Positions 1-8,343 of a DNA stretch of 64,000 nt are shown here, in pieces (the stretch's first letter is position 1; each line of letters opens with the position of its first letter). The stretch is from the NCBI GenBank assembly GCA_947585745.1, contig CANPXF010000001.1:186001-250000 (forward strand). Reading direction: 5' to 3'. Origin of the DNA: an uncultured Clostridia bacterium. GTDB lineage: Bacteria; Bacillota; Clostridia; Oscillospirales; Acutalibacteraceae. A program made the translations under genes and the position numbers. Below the pieces are notes generated by a model that worked only from the letters and a program-made list of their open reading frames with translations, searched no databases and was not told the DNA's origin.

Positions 1-127
1 GTCTGATGTGGATATATAAAAAACGCAGAACTTATCCTCTCTATCCAAAATAAGACATAGGCTCAAACGTCTGGGGGAGATGAATTTCCCGAGAGGGACT
101 GCATATCTGACGAAGAGATAAAAAAAT
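1..127 (-). repeat. Dispersed 78-bp repeat, unit 1 (reverse)
   Basis: One full unit of the dispersed family (core 25-102) in reverse orientation, preceded at 1-20 by the tail of another unit that continues outside the window. The core begins GCAGAAC and ends GGGACTGC. The right-hand tail (CTGACGAAGAGATA and following A-rich bases) runs directly into the -35 box of the rimP promoter. The same tail-to-promoter junction is seen at 7835-7868. Confidence 0.85.
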
Positions 128-129
128 AC

Positions 130-158
130 TTGCAATTTTTGGAAGATAGTGATATAAT
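130..158 (+). promoter_or_regulatory. Sigma-A type promoter of the rimP operon
   Basis: TTGCAA at 130-135, 17-base spacer, TATAAT at 153-158. It sits immediately after repeat unit 1, and the first bases of the -35 element belong to a string shared with the other promoter-proximal repeat copy. The leader holds a short hairpin (GAGCAA at 190-195 with TTGCTC at 201-206). Confidence 0.75.
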
Positions 159-241
159 TTTAGTGTTGAATATTGAAAGTATGAGGAGTGAGCAAACAGC
201 TTGCTCCTTTCTGTTTGACAAATAACACAGGAGGTTATCAT

Positions 242-715
242 ATGTCAAAAAAGGGCAATACTGTAGAAAGAGTATGGGATATTGCCGAACCGATTGCAAA
301 AGAATTAGGGCTTGAGCTTTGGGACGTCCGCTACGTTAAGGAAGGCGCCGACTATTTTCTGAGGATTTTTATTGATAAAGACGGCGGTGTTGACATCAAC
401 GACTGCGAGGCGCTTTCGCGGGCGGTTGACAAACCGCTTGACGACAATGACCCTATTTCAAACCCGTATATTCTTGAGGTGTGTTCTCCGGGGCTTGAAA
501 GACCTCTTGTGAGAGAAGAGCATTTTTTGCGTTTTATAGGCGCGGACATTAAGGTTAAAATGATTCGTCCGATTGAAGGCGTCGGCAAAGAATTTAAGGG
601 AGTTCTTACGGACTACAACTCGGGCGAGGTTACAATAACAGACCACAGCGGAGAAAATCAAATGACAATAAACGTCAAACAAACCGCGTGGATTAAGCTT
701 GATGATTTTGATTAA
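242..715 (+). CDS. rimP: Ribosome maturation factor RimP
   Basis: Assists late 30S subunit maturation. The 157-residue protein has the usual RimP length and two-domain order: an N-terminal alpha/beta domain with the family motif Y-I-L-E-V-C-S-P-G-L-E-R-P-L (about residues 77-90), then a small SH3-like C-terminal barrel. I chose ATG 242 because AGGAGG at 229-234 lies 7 bases upstream; an upstream GTG at 188 would add 18 residues unlike the family and has no ribosome binding site. It is the first gene of the classic rimP-nusA-ylxR-ylxQ-infB-rbfA operon. Confidence 0.95.
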   Translation: MSKKGNTVERVWDIAEPIAKELGLELWDVRYVKEGADYFLRIFIDKDGGVDINDCEALSRAVDKPLDDNDPISNPYILEVCSPGLERPLVREEHFLRFIGADIKVKMIRPIEGVGKEFKGVLTDYNSGEVTITDHSGENQMTINVKQTAWIKLDDFD

Positions 716-751
716 GAAAGAAAATTTACTTAGCATTGTGCAAGGAAAGGA

Positions 752-1846
752 ATGGTCAGAAAAATGAACAACAAGGAATTATTCACAGCGCTCTCCCTGC
801 TTGAAAAGGAAAAGGGCATACCTATGGACTATATGATTGAGCAGATTGAAAGAGCGATTAAGGTTGCGTGCAAGAACTCCTACGGCGGAAACGAAAACGT
901 GGTGTTTAAAATTATTCCCGAGAAAAACACCTTTGACGTAAAGCTCGTTAAAACCGTTGTCGAGGAAGTAGAGGACAAAAACTTTGAAATCTCGCTTGAA
1001 GAAGTGAGAAAAAAGAGGAAGAAAATTGAAATCGGCGACCAGTACGAGGCTCCGCTCGACCCGAAACAGCTCGGTCGTATCGCCGTTCAGACCGCGAGGA
1101 GCGTTATCCGCCAGGGTATCCGCGACGGCGAAAAGGGACAAATGCTACAGGAATTTAAGAGCCGTCTCGGCGAGCTTGTCACGGCTGTTGTAGAGCGCGT
1201 TGACCCCGTAAACGGAATGGCTACCATTCGTATCGGAAAAGCTGTCGCAACTCTGCCGAAAAGCGAGCAGGTCGGCGACCGTGTTCTTAAAGACGGCGAC
1301 AACATTAAGGTTTTGGTTGCCGATATTAAGGACAACGAGCGCGGTCCGAGAGCGATGATAAGCCGTACAAATCCCGAGCTTGTAAAACGTCTTTTCGAGC
1401 AGGAGGTTCCTGAAATTTACGACGGCACGGTCGAGATTAAGGCTATCTCGCGCGAGGCGGGAAGCAGAACAAAAATGGCGGTGCTCTCAAACGACGAAAA
1501 CATCGACGCAATCGGCTCCTGTATTGGAACACGAGGCGACAGAGTTAACGAAATTGTTGCGGAGCTCGGCGGAGAAAAAATCGACATTATCGAGTTCAGC
1601 GACGACCCCGAAAAGTACATCGCCGCCGCGCTTTCCCCCGCGACCGTTTTAAAAGTTGACATCATTGACGAAAGCGCAAAAAGCTGTAAGGTAACCGTTC
1701 CCGACGGACAGCTTTCGCTCGCTATCGGCAACAAGGGACAGAACGCGCGCCTTGCCGCCCGCTTAACAGGCTGGAAAATCGACATTCGCCCCGAGTCGGG
1801 CTTTTACGGCGAGGACGAAGACGAAACAACGGAAACCGAGGAGTAA
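752..1846 (+). CDS. nusA: Transcription termination/antitermination factor NusA
   Basis: Binds RNA polymerase and nascent RNA to modulate pausing, termination and antitermination. Visible order: N-terminal polymerase-binding domain (about 1-125), S1 domain (about 130-200, containing G-M-A-T-I-R-I-G), two KH domains (about 205-350, including G-S-C-I-G-T-R-G-D-R and A-I-G-N-K-G-Q-N-A-R), then a short acidic tail. At 364 residues it is the short Gram-positive form without the proteobacterial C-terminal repeats. ATG 752 fits AAGGA at 742-746; ATG 764 is the start usually seen in homologues and is an equal alternative. It lies 36 bases after rimP. Confidence 0.95.
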   Translation: MVRKMNNKELFTALSLLEKEKGIPMDYMIEQIERAIKVACKNSYGGNENVVFKIIPEKNTFDVKLVKTVVEEVEDKNFEISLEEVRKKRKKIEIGDQYEAPLDPKQLGRIAVQTARSVIRQGIRDGEKGQMLQEFKSRLGELVTAVVERVDPVNGMATIRIGKAVATLPKSEQVGDRVLKDGDNIKVLVADIKDNERGPRAMISRTNPELVKRLFEQEVPEIYDGTVEIKAISREAGSRTKMAVLSNDENIDAIGSCIGTRGDRVNEIVAELGGEKIDIIEFSDDPEKYIAAALSPATVLKVDIIDESAKSCKVTVPDGQLSLAIGNKGQNARLAARLTGWKIDIRPESGFYGEDEDETTETEE

Positions 1847-1852
1847 TTCGTT

Positions 1853-2155
1853 TTGAAGCAGAAAAAAATACCGTTGAGAAAATGCACGGGTTGCGGTGAA
1901 ATGAAGCCGAAACGGGAGCTTGTCAGAGTTGTCAAGGCTCCCGACAAAAAGAGCGAAAACGGCGAAATCACGGCTAAGGGCGAAATAACTCTCGACCTCG
2001 ACGGAAAAAAACCGGGCAGAGGCGCGTACGTATGCCGAAACACGGAGTGCTTTGAAAAAGCGGTCAAGGCAAGACGTTTTGAAAAGGCCTTTAAATCGCA
2101 GATACCCGACGAGGTTTTTGCCGGCATAAAAGAGGAGCTGGAAAAAATTGAATGA
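1853..2155 (+). CDS. ylxR: YlxR family RNA-binding protein (RnpM)
   Basis: Small basic protein of the YlxR/DUF448 family, known in Firmicutes as an RNase P-associated or nucleoid-associated regulator. The 100-residue protein starts with TTG at 1853 and carries the family N-terminus with R-K-C-T-G-C-G-E (residues 8-15) and the later G-R-G-A-Y-V-C element. It has an insertion of about 10 charged residues (K-K-S-E-N-G-E-I-T-A region) between the two conserved halves. It lies 6 bases after nusA and overlaps ylxQ by 8 bases, so it is co-translated within the operon. Confidence 0.9.
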   Translation: MKQKKIPLRKCTGCGEMKPKRELVRVVKAPDKKSENGEITAKGEITLDLDGKKPGRGAYVCRNTECFEKAVKARRFEKAFKSQIPDEVFAGIKEELEKIE

Positions 2156-2471
2156 TAAAATTCTCGGACTTCTCGGCATATGCAGACGCGCGGGCAAGCT
2201 GACAGTCGGAAACGACGCTGTTATCGAAAATGTCCAAAACGGCAAAGCGAGGCTCGTGATTGTAAGCAACGACATATCTTTAAACACGGAAAAAAAGCTT
2301 AAAAACGCGTGCGCTTCGGCGAATACGGAGCTTTTAAAGCTTAACAGAACCCGAGATGAGCTTTCAGACGCGCTTGGAAAATTCTGCGCGGTTGTCGCCG
2401 TGTGCGACGACGGTTTTTCAAAAAAGCTCATATCGCTTATACAAAATGAAACAGGAGGTAAGTGTCTATGA
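2148..2471 (+). CDS. ylxQ: YlxQ, L7Ae-like ribosomal protein
   Basis: L7Ae/L30e-fold RNA-binding protein, a member of the K-turn binding family always found between ylxR and infB. The 107-residue chain opens with the family pattern [13 protein letters not shown] (8-20). It starts at TTG 2148 with AGGAG (2132-2136) a suitable distance upstream, overlapping ylxR by 8 bases, and ends 4 bases inside infB. The specific RNA ligand in this organism cannot be told from sequence. Confidence 0.9.
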   Translation: MNDKILGLLGICRRAGKLTVGNDAVIENVQNGKARLVIVSNDISLNTEKKLKNACASANTELLKLNRTRDELSDALGKFCAVVAVCDDGFSKKLISLIQNETGGKCL

Positions 2472-4834
2472 TAAAATATAAGGTAAAAGAAGTAGCTGAC
2501 GATTTTAACGTAAAAAGCAAAAAGATTACTGAAATCCTTTCTGAAAAATGCGGTGTTAACAAAAAATCAATGACCTCTTTGGACACGGAGGAGCTTAACG
2601 TCATTTTTGACGTTATGACAACGGAAAACGAGGTTAAGGATTTTTCCGAATATTTCGCGGTCCGCGACAAGGCGATCGAGGAATACGAAAAGCAGGTTGC
2701 ACAGGAAAAGAAAGAAGAAAAATCCACCCGCAAGGCTATTCCTGTTGAAAAGCCCGCAAAAAAACAGTCCAAGAATAAAACCGCAAAGGCAAAAGGTCCG
2801 CGTGAAAAGTTTGAAACCGTCGAGGTTGTCAACACAATCGAGGAGGAGCGAAGCGACCACCGCTCCAACAGACGAGTTATCGACACGCGCCAGACTAATG
2901 TTGACGTGGAAAGATATAACCAAAAATACGACGATATGGCGAACGAAAAGCTCAGCCGTAATCAGGATATAAGCAAAAAGGAAAAATTCTCGAACCGCGC
3001 GCGCAAACAGCGCCAAAGACGCGGAGGAAAGCGTGAAACGGAGGCGCAAAGGCTCGCGCGTATTGAAAAACAGCGCAAGGAGCGTTCTATCACAATCACA
3101 GTTCCCGATGAGATTGTGGTTTCGGAGCTTGCCTCACGTCTTAAAGCCACCGTTGCTGAGGTCGTTAAAAAGGCGTTTTTAATGGGCTCGATGATTACGG
3201 CGAACGATACTATCGACTTTGACACAGCCGAGCTTCTCGCTATGGAGTTTAACGCTAAGGTTGAAAGAGAGGTAGTCGTTACAATCGAGGAGCAGATTAT
3301 CGACGACAGCGAGGACGACGACGCTAACCTCGTAACGAGAGCGCCCGTAGTAGTTGTAATGGGACACGTTGACCACGGTAAGACCTCTATCCTCGACGCT
3401 ATCCGCCACGCTAACGTAACAGAGGGCGAAGCGGGCGGTATCACCCAGCATATCGGCGCGTACCGCACAATGGTAAACGACCGTCCGATTACCTTCCTCG
3501 ACACCCCGGGACACGAGGCGTTTACAACGATGCGCGCAAGAGGAGCGCAGGCGACGGATATAGCCATTTTGGTAGTAGCCGCAGACGACGGAATTATGCC
3601 GCAGACAATCGAGGCGATTAACCACGCGAAAGCGGCGGGCGTTACCGTAATTGTCGCAATCAATAAGATAGATAAACCGGGAGCAAATCCCGAACAGGTA
3701 AAACAACAGCTCACGGAATATGAGCTTATCCCTGAGGAATGGGGCGGAGATGTAATATGCGTGCCTGTTTCCGCAAAGACTAAGGAGGGACTTGACGAGC
3801 TTTTGGAGAGCGTTCTGCTTGTCGCGGAAATGAAAGAACTCAAGGCTAACCCCGACAGAGCGGCAAAGGGTATCGTAATTGAGGCGCGCCTTGACAAGGG
3901 CAGAGGTCCTATCGCGACCGTTTTGGTACAAAACGGTACCTTAAACGCGGGCGACACGGTAGTCGCGGGAACCTGCCTGGGCAGAGTACGCGCTATGACG
4001 AACGACAAGGGCGAAACGGTTAAAACCGCCGGTCCGTCTGTTCCCGTTGAGATTATCGGTCTTGACGAGGTTCCCGTGGGCGGAGATGTGTTCAACTCGG
4101 TTACAAACGAACACCTCGCGCGCCAGCTTGTTAACCAGAGAAAGAACGAGCGCAAGGAGGAAATCTTCAACGCTCAGACCAAGGTTACTCTCGACAACCT
4201 GTTCGACCAGATGAAGCAGGGCGAAATGAAAGAGCTTAAAATTATCGTTAAGGCAGACGTTCAGGGCTCGGTTGAGGCTGTCCGCCAAAGTCTTGAAAAG
4301 CTCACAAACGAGGAGGTACGCGTTAACGTAATTCACGGCGCAGTAGGCGCGGTAAACGAAAGCGACGTTATGCTCGCCAACGCCTCAAACGCGATTATCG
4401 TAGGCTTTAATGTCCGCCCCGACGCGAACGCGCAGAGTATCGCGGAGCGCGACGGCGTGGATATGCGTATGTACCGTGTAATTTACGACTGTATCGAGGA
4501 AATTGAATCCGCTATGAAGGGTATGCTCGCTCCCAAAACGAGAGAGGTTGAACTCGGAACAGCGGAAGTCAGAAACGTTATCAAGATTAAGAGCGTCGGT
4601 ACGGTTGCGGGCTCATACGTCAAGAAAGGCAAAATCCGGCGCAACGGTATGGTACGGGTTGTCCGCGACGGCATTATTATTGCGGACGACAATATCGCCT
4701 CACTTCAGAGATTTAAGGATTCCGTCAAGGAGGTAGCCGAGGGCTACGAGTGCGGTATCTGCCTTGAAAAGTTCAGCGACCTCAAGGAGGGCGACATCTT
4801 CGAGGTTTACGCTATAGAGGAATACAGAGATTAA
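2468..4834 (+). CDS. infB: Translation initiation factor IF-2
   Basis: GTPase that places initiator fMet-tRNA on the 30S subunit and promotes subunit joining. The 788-residue protein has an N-terminal IF2N domain (about 1-50), a long basic, low-complexity linker (about 75-190), a second IF2N domain, and the G domain with G1 GHVDHGKT (299-306), G3 DTPGH (345-349) and G4 NKID (399-402), followed by the beta-barrel and C-terminal fMet-tRNA-binding domains. ATG 2468 is chosen because AGGAGG at 2453-2458 is 9 bases upstream; GTG 2462 is too close. It overlaps ylxQ by 4 bases. Confidence 0.97.
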   Translation: MIKYKVKEVADDFNVKSKKITEILSEKCGVNKKSMTSLDTEELNVIFDVMTTENEVKDFSEYFAVRDKAIEEYEKQVAQEKKEEKSTRKAIPVEKPAKKQSKNKTAKAKGPREKFETVEVVNTIEEERSDHRSNRRVIDTRQTNVDVERYNQKYDDMANEKLSRNQDISKKEKFSNRARKQRQRRGGKRETEAQRLARIEKQRKERSITITVPDEIVVSELASRLKATVAEVVKKAFLMGSMITANDTIDFDTAELLAMEFNAKVEREVVVTIEEQIIDDSEDDDANLVTRAPVVVVMGHVDHGKTSILDAIRHANVTEGEAGGITQHIGAYRTMVNDRPITFLDTPGHEAFTTMRARGAQATDIAILVVAADDGIMPQTIEAINHAKAAGVTVIVAINKIDKPGANPEQVKQQLTEYELIPEEWGGDVICVPVSAKTKEGLDELLESVLLVAEMKELKANPDRAAKGIVIEARLDKGRGPIATVLVQNGTLNAGDTVVAGTCLGRVRAMTNDKGETVKTAGPSVPVEIIGLDEVPVGGDVFNSVTNEHLARQLVNQRKNERKEEIFNAQTKVTLDNLFDQMKQGEMKELKIIVKADVQGSVEAVRQSLEKLTNEEVRVNVIHGAVGAVNESDVMLANASNAIIVGFNVRPDANAQSIAERDGVDMRMYRVIYDCIEEIESAMKGMLAPKTREVELGTAEVRNVIKIKSVGTVAGSYVKKGKIRRNGMVRVVRDGIIIADDNIASLQRFKDSVKEVAEGYECGICLEKFSDLKEGDIFEVYAIEEYRD

Positions 4835-4850
4835 CAGGCGTTGGCATAGG

Positions 4851-4879
4851 AAAACCGCTGTTTTGAATCCCGCGGTTTT
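4851..4879 (+). other. Intra-operon hairpin between infB and rbfA
   Basis: AAAACCGC at 4851-4858 pairs with GCGGTTTT at 4872-4879 around a 13-base loop, inside the 78-base gap before rbfA. There is no U-run, so it is more likely an RNA processing or stability element than a terminator. Confidence 0.45.
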
Positions 4880-4912
4880 CGCCGTCAACTGCCTGAAAAC
4901 GGAGTTGTAAAT

Positions 4913-5254
4913 ATGTCAGGACACAAATTAGAAAGAACTACCGAGGATATAAAGCGCGAATTGACCGCGATTTTCCGCGAGCTTAAAGACCCGCGCGTAA
5001 AAGACGCGTTTATCTCGATTATCAGAGTTGACGTTACAAACGACCTCTCCTACTGTACGGTTTACGTCAGCGCAATCGAGGGAATAGAGCGTTGCAAAAA
5101 GGCGTGTAAGGGGCTTGACAGCGCGTCGGGATTTATCCGCCGTGAGCTGGGACAAAGGCTAAGATTAAGGCACGTTCCCGAGCTTATTTTCACGGCGAGC
5201 GACAGCATAGAGTACAGCGCGAATATATCGAGAATTTTAAAGGAATTGGAATAA
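4913..5254 (+). CDS. rbfA: 30S ribosome-binding factor RbfA
   Basis: KH-like cold-shock and 30S maturation factor that acts on the 5' end of 16S rRNA. At 113 residues it is the normal length and has the family pattern E-L-K-D-P-R-V (residues 22-28), followed by L-S-Y-C-T-V-Y-V-S. It starts at ATG 4913 with a modest GGAG site, 78 bases after infB and 9 bases before nrnA, keeping the usual infB-rbfA-nrnA-truB order. Confidence 0.95.
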   Translation: MSGHKLERTTEDIKRELTAIFRELKDPRVKDAFISIIRVDVTNDLSYCTVYVSAIEGIERCKKACKGLDSASGFIRRELGQRLRLRHVPELIFTASDSIEYSANISRILKELE

Positions 5255-5263
5255 GGGAAAATT

Positions 5264-6190
5264 ATGACGTTAAAAGAAGTTGCAAATTTAATCCTACAGC
5301 ACGACAATTTTGAAATTTTAACACATCACTACCCCGACGGCGACTGTATCGGGAGCGGATTTGCGCTCGCGCTCGCGCTCAGGCAAATCGGCAAAAAAGC
5401 GCGCGTAATCACGACCGACCGCTCAAAAAGCTTTGAGTATATTTTCTCAAAGCTTAAAGAGCAGGAGTTTGACACCGAGTTTATCATAGCGACCGACGTG
5501 GCGAACGAAAAACTGCTCGGTGTAAATCAAAAAGCGTACGAGGGTAAAATCGACCTTTGTATCGACCACCACCAAAGCAACTGCGTAAACGCTCCGTTTA
5601 AGTATATTGAAGCGGACTCGGCGGCGGCGGGCGAGATTATTTACGAGCTTATTCCTCTGCTCGGCGCGAAAATGACGCGCGACATAGCCAACTGCATATA
5701 CACCGCGATAAGCACGGATACGGGCTGTTTCCGATACGGAAACACCACCTCGCGGACAATGCGCATCGCCGCCGATTTACTCGATTTCGGTTGCGACAGC
5801 GCGTACATCAACAAAATTATGTTTGAAACAAAGTCTAAGGGCTTAATCAGGCTTGAGCGTGATTTGCTTAAAAATATGATTTTCTGCGCTGATGACAAGT
5901 GCGCGATTATCTACACCACGCTCGAAATGACCAAAGACCTCACAGACGACGAAACCGAGGGAATCGCCTCGATTCCCCGTCAGATTGAGGGCGTGAAAAT
6001 GGGCATTACCGTACGGGAAAAGGCTGATAATTTCAAAATCTCCGTGCGTACAAACGACGGCATCGACGCGTGCGAATTTTGCCGTCAGTTCGGAGGAGGC
6101 GGTCACGTTTCCGCCTCGGGCTGTACCCTCAAAGGAACGCTTGACGAGGTTTTACAAACGCTTAAAGACGCGGCGGAAAAGGTATTATGA
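5264..6190 (+). CDS. nrnA: DHH-family oligoribonuclease / pAp phosphatase NrnA
   Basis: Bifunctional enzyme of the DHH/DHHA1 superfamily that degrades nanoRNAs and 3'-phosphoadenosine 5'-phosphate. Visible metal-binding motifs are H-Y-P-D-G-D-C (residues 22-28) and the D-H-H signature in L-C-I-D-H-H-Q-S-N. The C-terminal DHHA1 domain contains the substrate-binding G-G-G-H motif in F-G-G-G-G-H-V. The 308-residue length fits the family. The stop overlaps the truB start in an ATGA junction, implying translational coupling. Confidence 0.93.
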   Translation: MTLKEVANLILQHDNFEILTHHYPDGDCIGSGFALALALRQIGKKARVITTDRSKSFEYIFSKLKEQEFDTEFIIATDVANEKLLGVNQKAYEGKIDLCIDHHQSNCVNAPFKYIEADSAAAGEIIYELIPLLGAKMTRDIANCIYTAISTDTGCFRYGNTTSRTMRIAADLLDFGCDSAYINKIMFETKSKGLIRLERDLLKNMIFCADDKCAIIYTTLEMTKDLTDDETEGIASIPRQIEGVKMGITVREKADNFKISVRTNDGIDACEFCRQFGGGGHVSASGCTLKGTLDEVLQTLKDAAEKVL

Positions 6191-7071
6191 ACGGCGTTCT
6201 TTTAACAGATAAGCCAAAGGGACTTACCTCGTTTGACGTTGTGGCGCAGGTTCGCCGTTTAACAGGTCAGCGCAAAATCGGTCATACAGGGACTCTCGAC
6301 CCGAACGCGACGGGAGTTCTTCCTCTTTTGCTCGGAAACGCAACAAAGGCGCAGGACATTATCCCGAACCGCGACAAGGAATATATCGCCGATTTTAAAC
6401 TCGGATTGACGAGCGACACGCTCGACATCTGGGGGAATTTAAAAATCGGGCAAAGCGACGTAACAAAAAGCGAAATTGAAAAGGCAATAGAAAATTTCCG
6501 CGGAGAAATAAGCCAAATCCCTCCGATGTTTTCCGCCGTTTCGGTAAACGGACAGAGACTTTACAGCCTCGCCAGGCAGGGAATTGAAATCGAGAGAAAG
6601 AGCCGAAAGGTCACCGTATATGAGCTTACTCTTTTAAGCTTCAGCGAAAAGGAGCAGAGCGGAAGGCTTAAAGTAAAATGCTCCAAGGGTACATATATCC
6701 GTACTTTAATTGACGACATCGGTAAATCGCTCGGCGCGGGAGCGGTTATGAGCGCCCTGGACAGAACCTCGGCGTGCGGATTTTTAAAGGAAAACTGCCT
6801 CAGTCTTGAAGAAATAAAAACGCTTTCACAAAACGGAGAGCTTGAAAACAGGCTTATCAGCACGGAAAGCCTGTTTGAAAATTATAAAATTCTTCACGTC
6901 ACAAACGCTCAGGCAAAACGCTTTTTTAACGGCGGAGCGCTCGACATAGAGCGGACCGAGCTTAAAACGGCAGGCCACTCAAACGGCGAGATTTTCAGAA
7001 TAAAAGGCGAAAGCTTCGTCGGACTGGGAATAGCAGACAATTCCCTCATAAAAATCTACAAACATTTTTAG
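6187..7071 (+). CDS. truB: tRNA pseudouridine-55 synthase TruB
   Basis: Makes pseudouridine 55 in the T-loop of tRNAs. The N-terminal catalytic motif G-H-T-G-T-L-D-P-N-A-T-G (about residues 36-47) contains the essential Asp. K-G-T-Y-I-R-T-L and the C-terminal substrate-binding region are also present; the 294-residue length is typical. It ends the operon. Its TAG stop is also part of a repeated string (TTTTTAGCTTTTC) that recurs between the downstream repeat units, so the repeat array begins exactly at the gene end. Confidence 0.95.
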   Translation: MNGVLLTDKPKGLTSFDVVAQVRRLTGQRKIGHTGTLDPNATGVLPLLLGNATKAQDIIPNRDKEYIADFKLGLTSDTLDIWGNLKIGQSDVTKSEIEKAIENFRGEISQIPPMFSAVSVNGQRLYSLARQGIEIERKSRKVTVYELTLLSFSEKEQSGRLKVKCSKGTYIRTLIDDIGKSLGAGAVMSALDRTSACGFLKENCLSLEEIKTLSQNGELENRLISTESLFENYKILHVTNAQAKRFFNGGALDIERTELKTAGHSNGEIFRIKGESFVGLGIADNSLIKIYKHF

Positions 7072-7400
7072 CTTTTCCGCATCAATCCGTGCAGTCCCTC
7101 TCGGATAATTCATCTCCCCCAAACATTTCTGCCCCTATCTTACTTTGGATATGTAGGAAAAGTTCTGCGGTAGACTTTTTTAGCTTTTCTACATCAATCC
7201 GTGCAGTCCCTCTCGGAAAAGCATATCCACCCTACAATTGTGCCATTATCTTGTTTTGGATATAGAGGACAGGTTCTGCGGTAGACTTTTTAGATTTTCC
7301 ACATCAGTCCGTGCAGTCCCTATCGGACAATTCATATCCCCCAAACCTCTGTGCCTCTGTCTTGTTTTGGATATAGAGGATAGGTTCTGCTATAGACTTT
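7072..7400 (+). repeat. Dispersed repeat array, three forward units
   Basis: Three tandem forward units with cores at 7091-7168, 7203-7279 and 7313-7390, joined by 34-35 base linkers of the type GGTAGACTTTTTTAGC plus CATC(A/C)ATCCGT. All three start GCAGTCCCTCTCGG (the third CTATCGG) and end GTTCTGC. Within each core a CTCT/TATC...GATA hairpin-like element is conserved. No open reading frame is consistent across copies. Confidence 0.88.
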
Positions 7401-7410
7401 TTATAAAATA

Positions 7411-7450
7411 AAACGTGGGATAGAATAAAATTAAATTCTATCTGACGTTT
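7411..7450 (+). terminator. 16-bp hairpin downstream of truB array
   Basis: AAACGTGGGATAGAAT (7411-7426) pairs with ATTCTATCTGACGTTT (7435-7450) with one mismatch and one G-T pair, followed by TTTTCATTTTTC. It is a plausible late terminator of the rimP-truB operon. A comparable AAACGT-containing hairpin follows the repeat array at 55938-55988. Confidence 0.6.
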
Positions 7451-7510
7451 TTCATTTTTCTTTAGATAGTGAAAAATTTTTAGCGAAAAGCTTTATATTT
7501 TATATATTAA

Positions 7511-7550
7511 AAATCTCCTTATCTAACTTTAGATAGGGAGATTTATTTTT
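7511..7550 (+). terminator. Terminator-like hairpin (CTCC..TATCTAA family)
   Basis: AATCTCCTTATCTAA (7512-7526) pairs with TTAGATAGGGAGATT (7529-7543) with one wobble, followed by TATTTTT. The same hairpin sequence occurs at 32238-32269 and 56275-56306, each time next to dispersed repeat units. The interval 7551-7640 holds only the AT-rich module and TTAATTC heptamers. Confidence 0.6.
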
Positions 7551-7629
7551 CTGTTAATATAGACTTTTTTCAACTTTTCTGCTCTATCTTTTTTGAATAG
7601 AAATTAAAAGGTTACCTATAAATCTAATT

Positions 7630-7862
7630 CTTAATTCTTAATTCAAAAAACGCAGAACCTGTCCTCCCTATCCAAAACAAGATAGAGGAAGAAAGGTTTG
7701 GGGGAGATGAATTATCCGAAAGGGACTGCAATGTCTGATGTGGATATATAAAAAACGCAGAACCTGTCCTCTCTATCCAAAACAAGATAGAGGAAGAAAG
7801 GTTTGGGGGAGATGAATTGTCAGATAGGAGCTGAAATTTCTGACGAAGAGATAAAAAAATAC
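7630..7862 (-). repeat. Dispersed repeat array, two reverse units
   Basis: Two reverse units with cores 7652-7729 and 7757-7834. The first is type I (ends GGGACTGC); the second is type II (ends GGAGCTGA). TTAATTC heptamers (7629-7643) precede the first. The tail of the second unit matches the tail next to the rimP promoter and ends at the -35 box of the next promoter. Confidence 0.87.
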
Positions 7863-7945
7863 TTGACAAAGGAAAATAGATGTGTTATAACAATTGTACT
7901 ACTTGTAGCAATACAATTAAGTCTATAATAAAAGTTTAATTAAAC
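7863..7945 (+). promoter_or_regulatory. Promoter and candidate operators of the GntR-ABC operon
   Basis: TTGACA at 7863-7868, a 17-base spacer and TATAAC at 7886-7891. Just downstream are AATTGT (7892-7897) with ACAATT (7913-7918), a CTAC-TT-GTAG dyad (7899-7908) and the perfect palindrome GTTTAATTAAAC (7934-7945). These are candidate binding sites for the GntR-type repressor encoded next; autoregulation is inferred from family behaviour. Confidence 0.65.
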
Positions 7946-7974
7946 TCAAAACTAAAAGGCAAAGGACTGGTAAA

Positions 7975-8343
7975 ATGTTCAGTTTAGATTTATCGTCGCG
8001 GTCCCCGATTTATGAACAGCTTTACAACAACATTATCCGACTGATTTCGGCAGGCGTTTTAAAGCCGGGCGACAAGCTGTTGCCTGTACGCGCGCTCGCT
8101 ATGGAGCTTTCGGTAAACCCGAACACGGTTTCAAAGGCATACAAACTGCTTGAAGCTGACGGATACATCTGTTCCGCTGTCGGCAAGGGCTCTTTCGTAT
8201 CGCCCGATTTAAGCCTTATTGACGCGGAGAAGGAGCTTGCGCTTAAAAAGCTCAACAGCGCCGTTGAGAACGCTTTAAAAATCGGAATAACCCGCGACGA
8301 AATTTTAAGTTGCGTAGACGCGCTTATGGGAGGTAAATTATGA
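7975..8343 (+). CDS. GntR family (YtrA subfamily) transcriptional regulator
   Basis: Short GntR-type repressor of 122 residues: a winged helix-turn-helix (about 10-75, with P-I-Y-E-Q-L near the start and N-P-N-T-V-S-K-A-Y in the recognition helix) followed by only a short helical tail. This is the YtrA subfamily, which typically controls an adjacent ABC exporter. The stop overlaps the ATPase start by 4 bases, so the three genes form one operon. It probably represses its own operon and responds to a cell-envelope stress or antimicrobial; the signal is unknown. Confidence 0.9.
   Translation: MFSLDLSSRSPIYEQLYNNIIRLISAGVLKPGDKLLPVRALAMELSVNPNTVSKAYKLLEADGYICSAVGKGSFVSPDLSLIDAEKELALKKLNSAVENALKIGITRDEILSCVDALMGGKL

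Noticed and set aside
2962-4170. Long antisense ORF opposite infB (402 codons)
   Set aside because: It is a shadow of the strongly biased infB reading frame; no homology pattern, no ribosome binding site, and infB fully explains the region.
7072-7400. Tandem units considered as a CRISPR array
   Set aside because: Units of about 78 bp vary in sequence, linkers are also repeated, and there are no unique spacers or cas genes.
7624-7869. A family of short ORFs with shared peptides such as L-S-D-N-S-S-P-P-N and D-I-A-V-P-L-G-Q (also at 30677-30907, 55545-55813, 56098-56286)
   Set aside because: They are translations of the dispersed repeat in different frames; no consistent start or ribosome binding site, and stop codons fall at different places.
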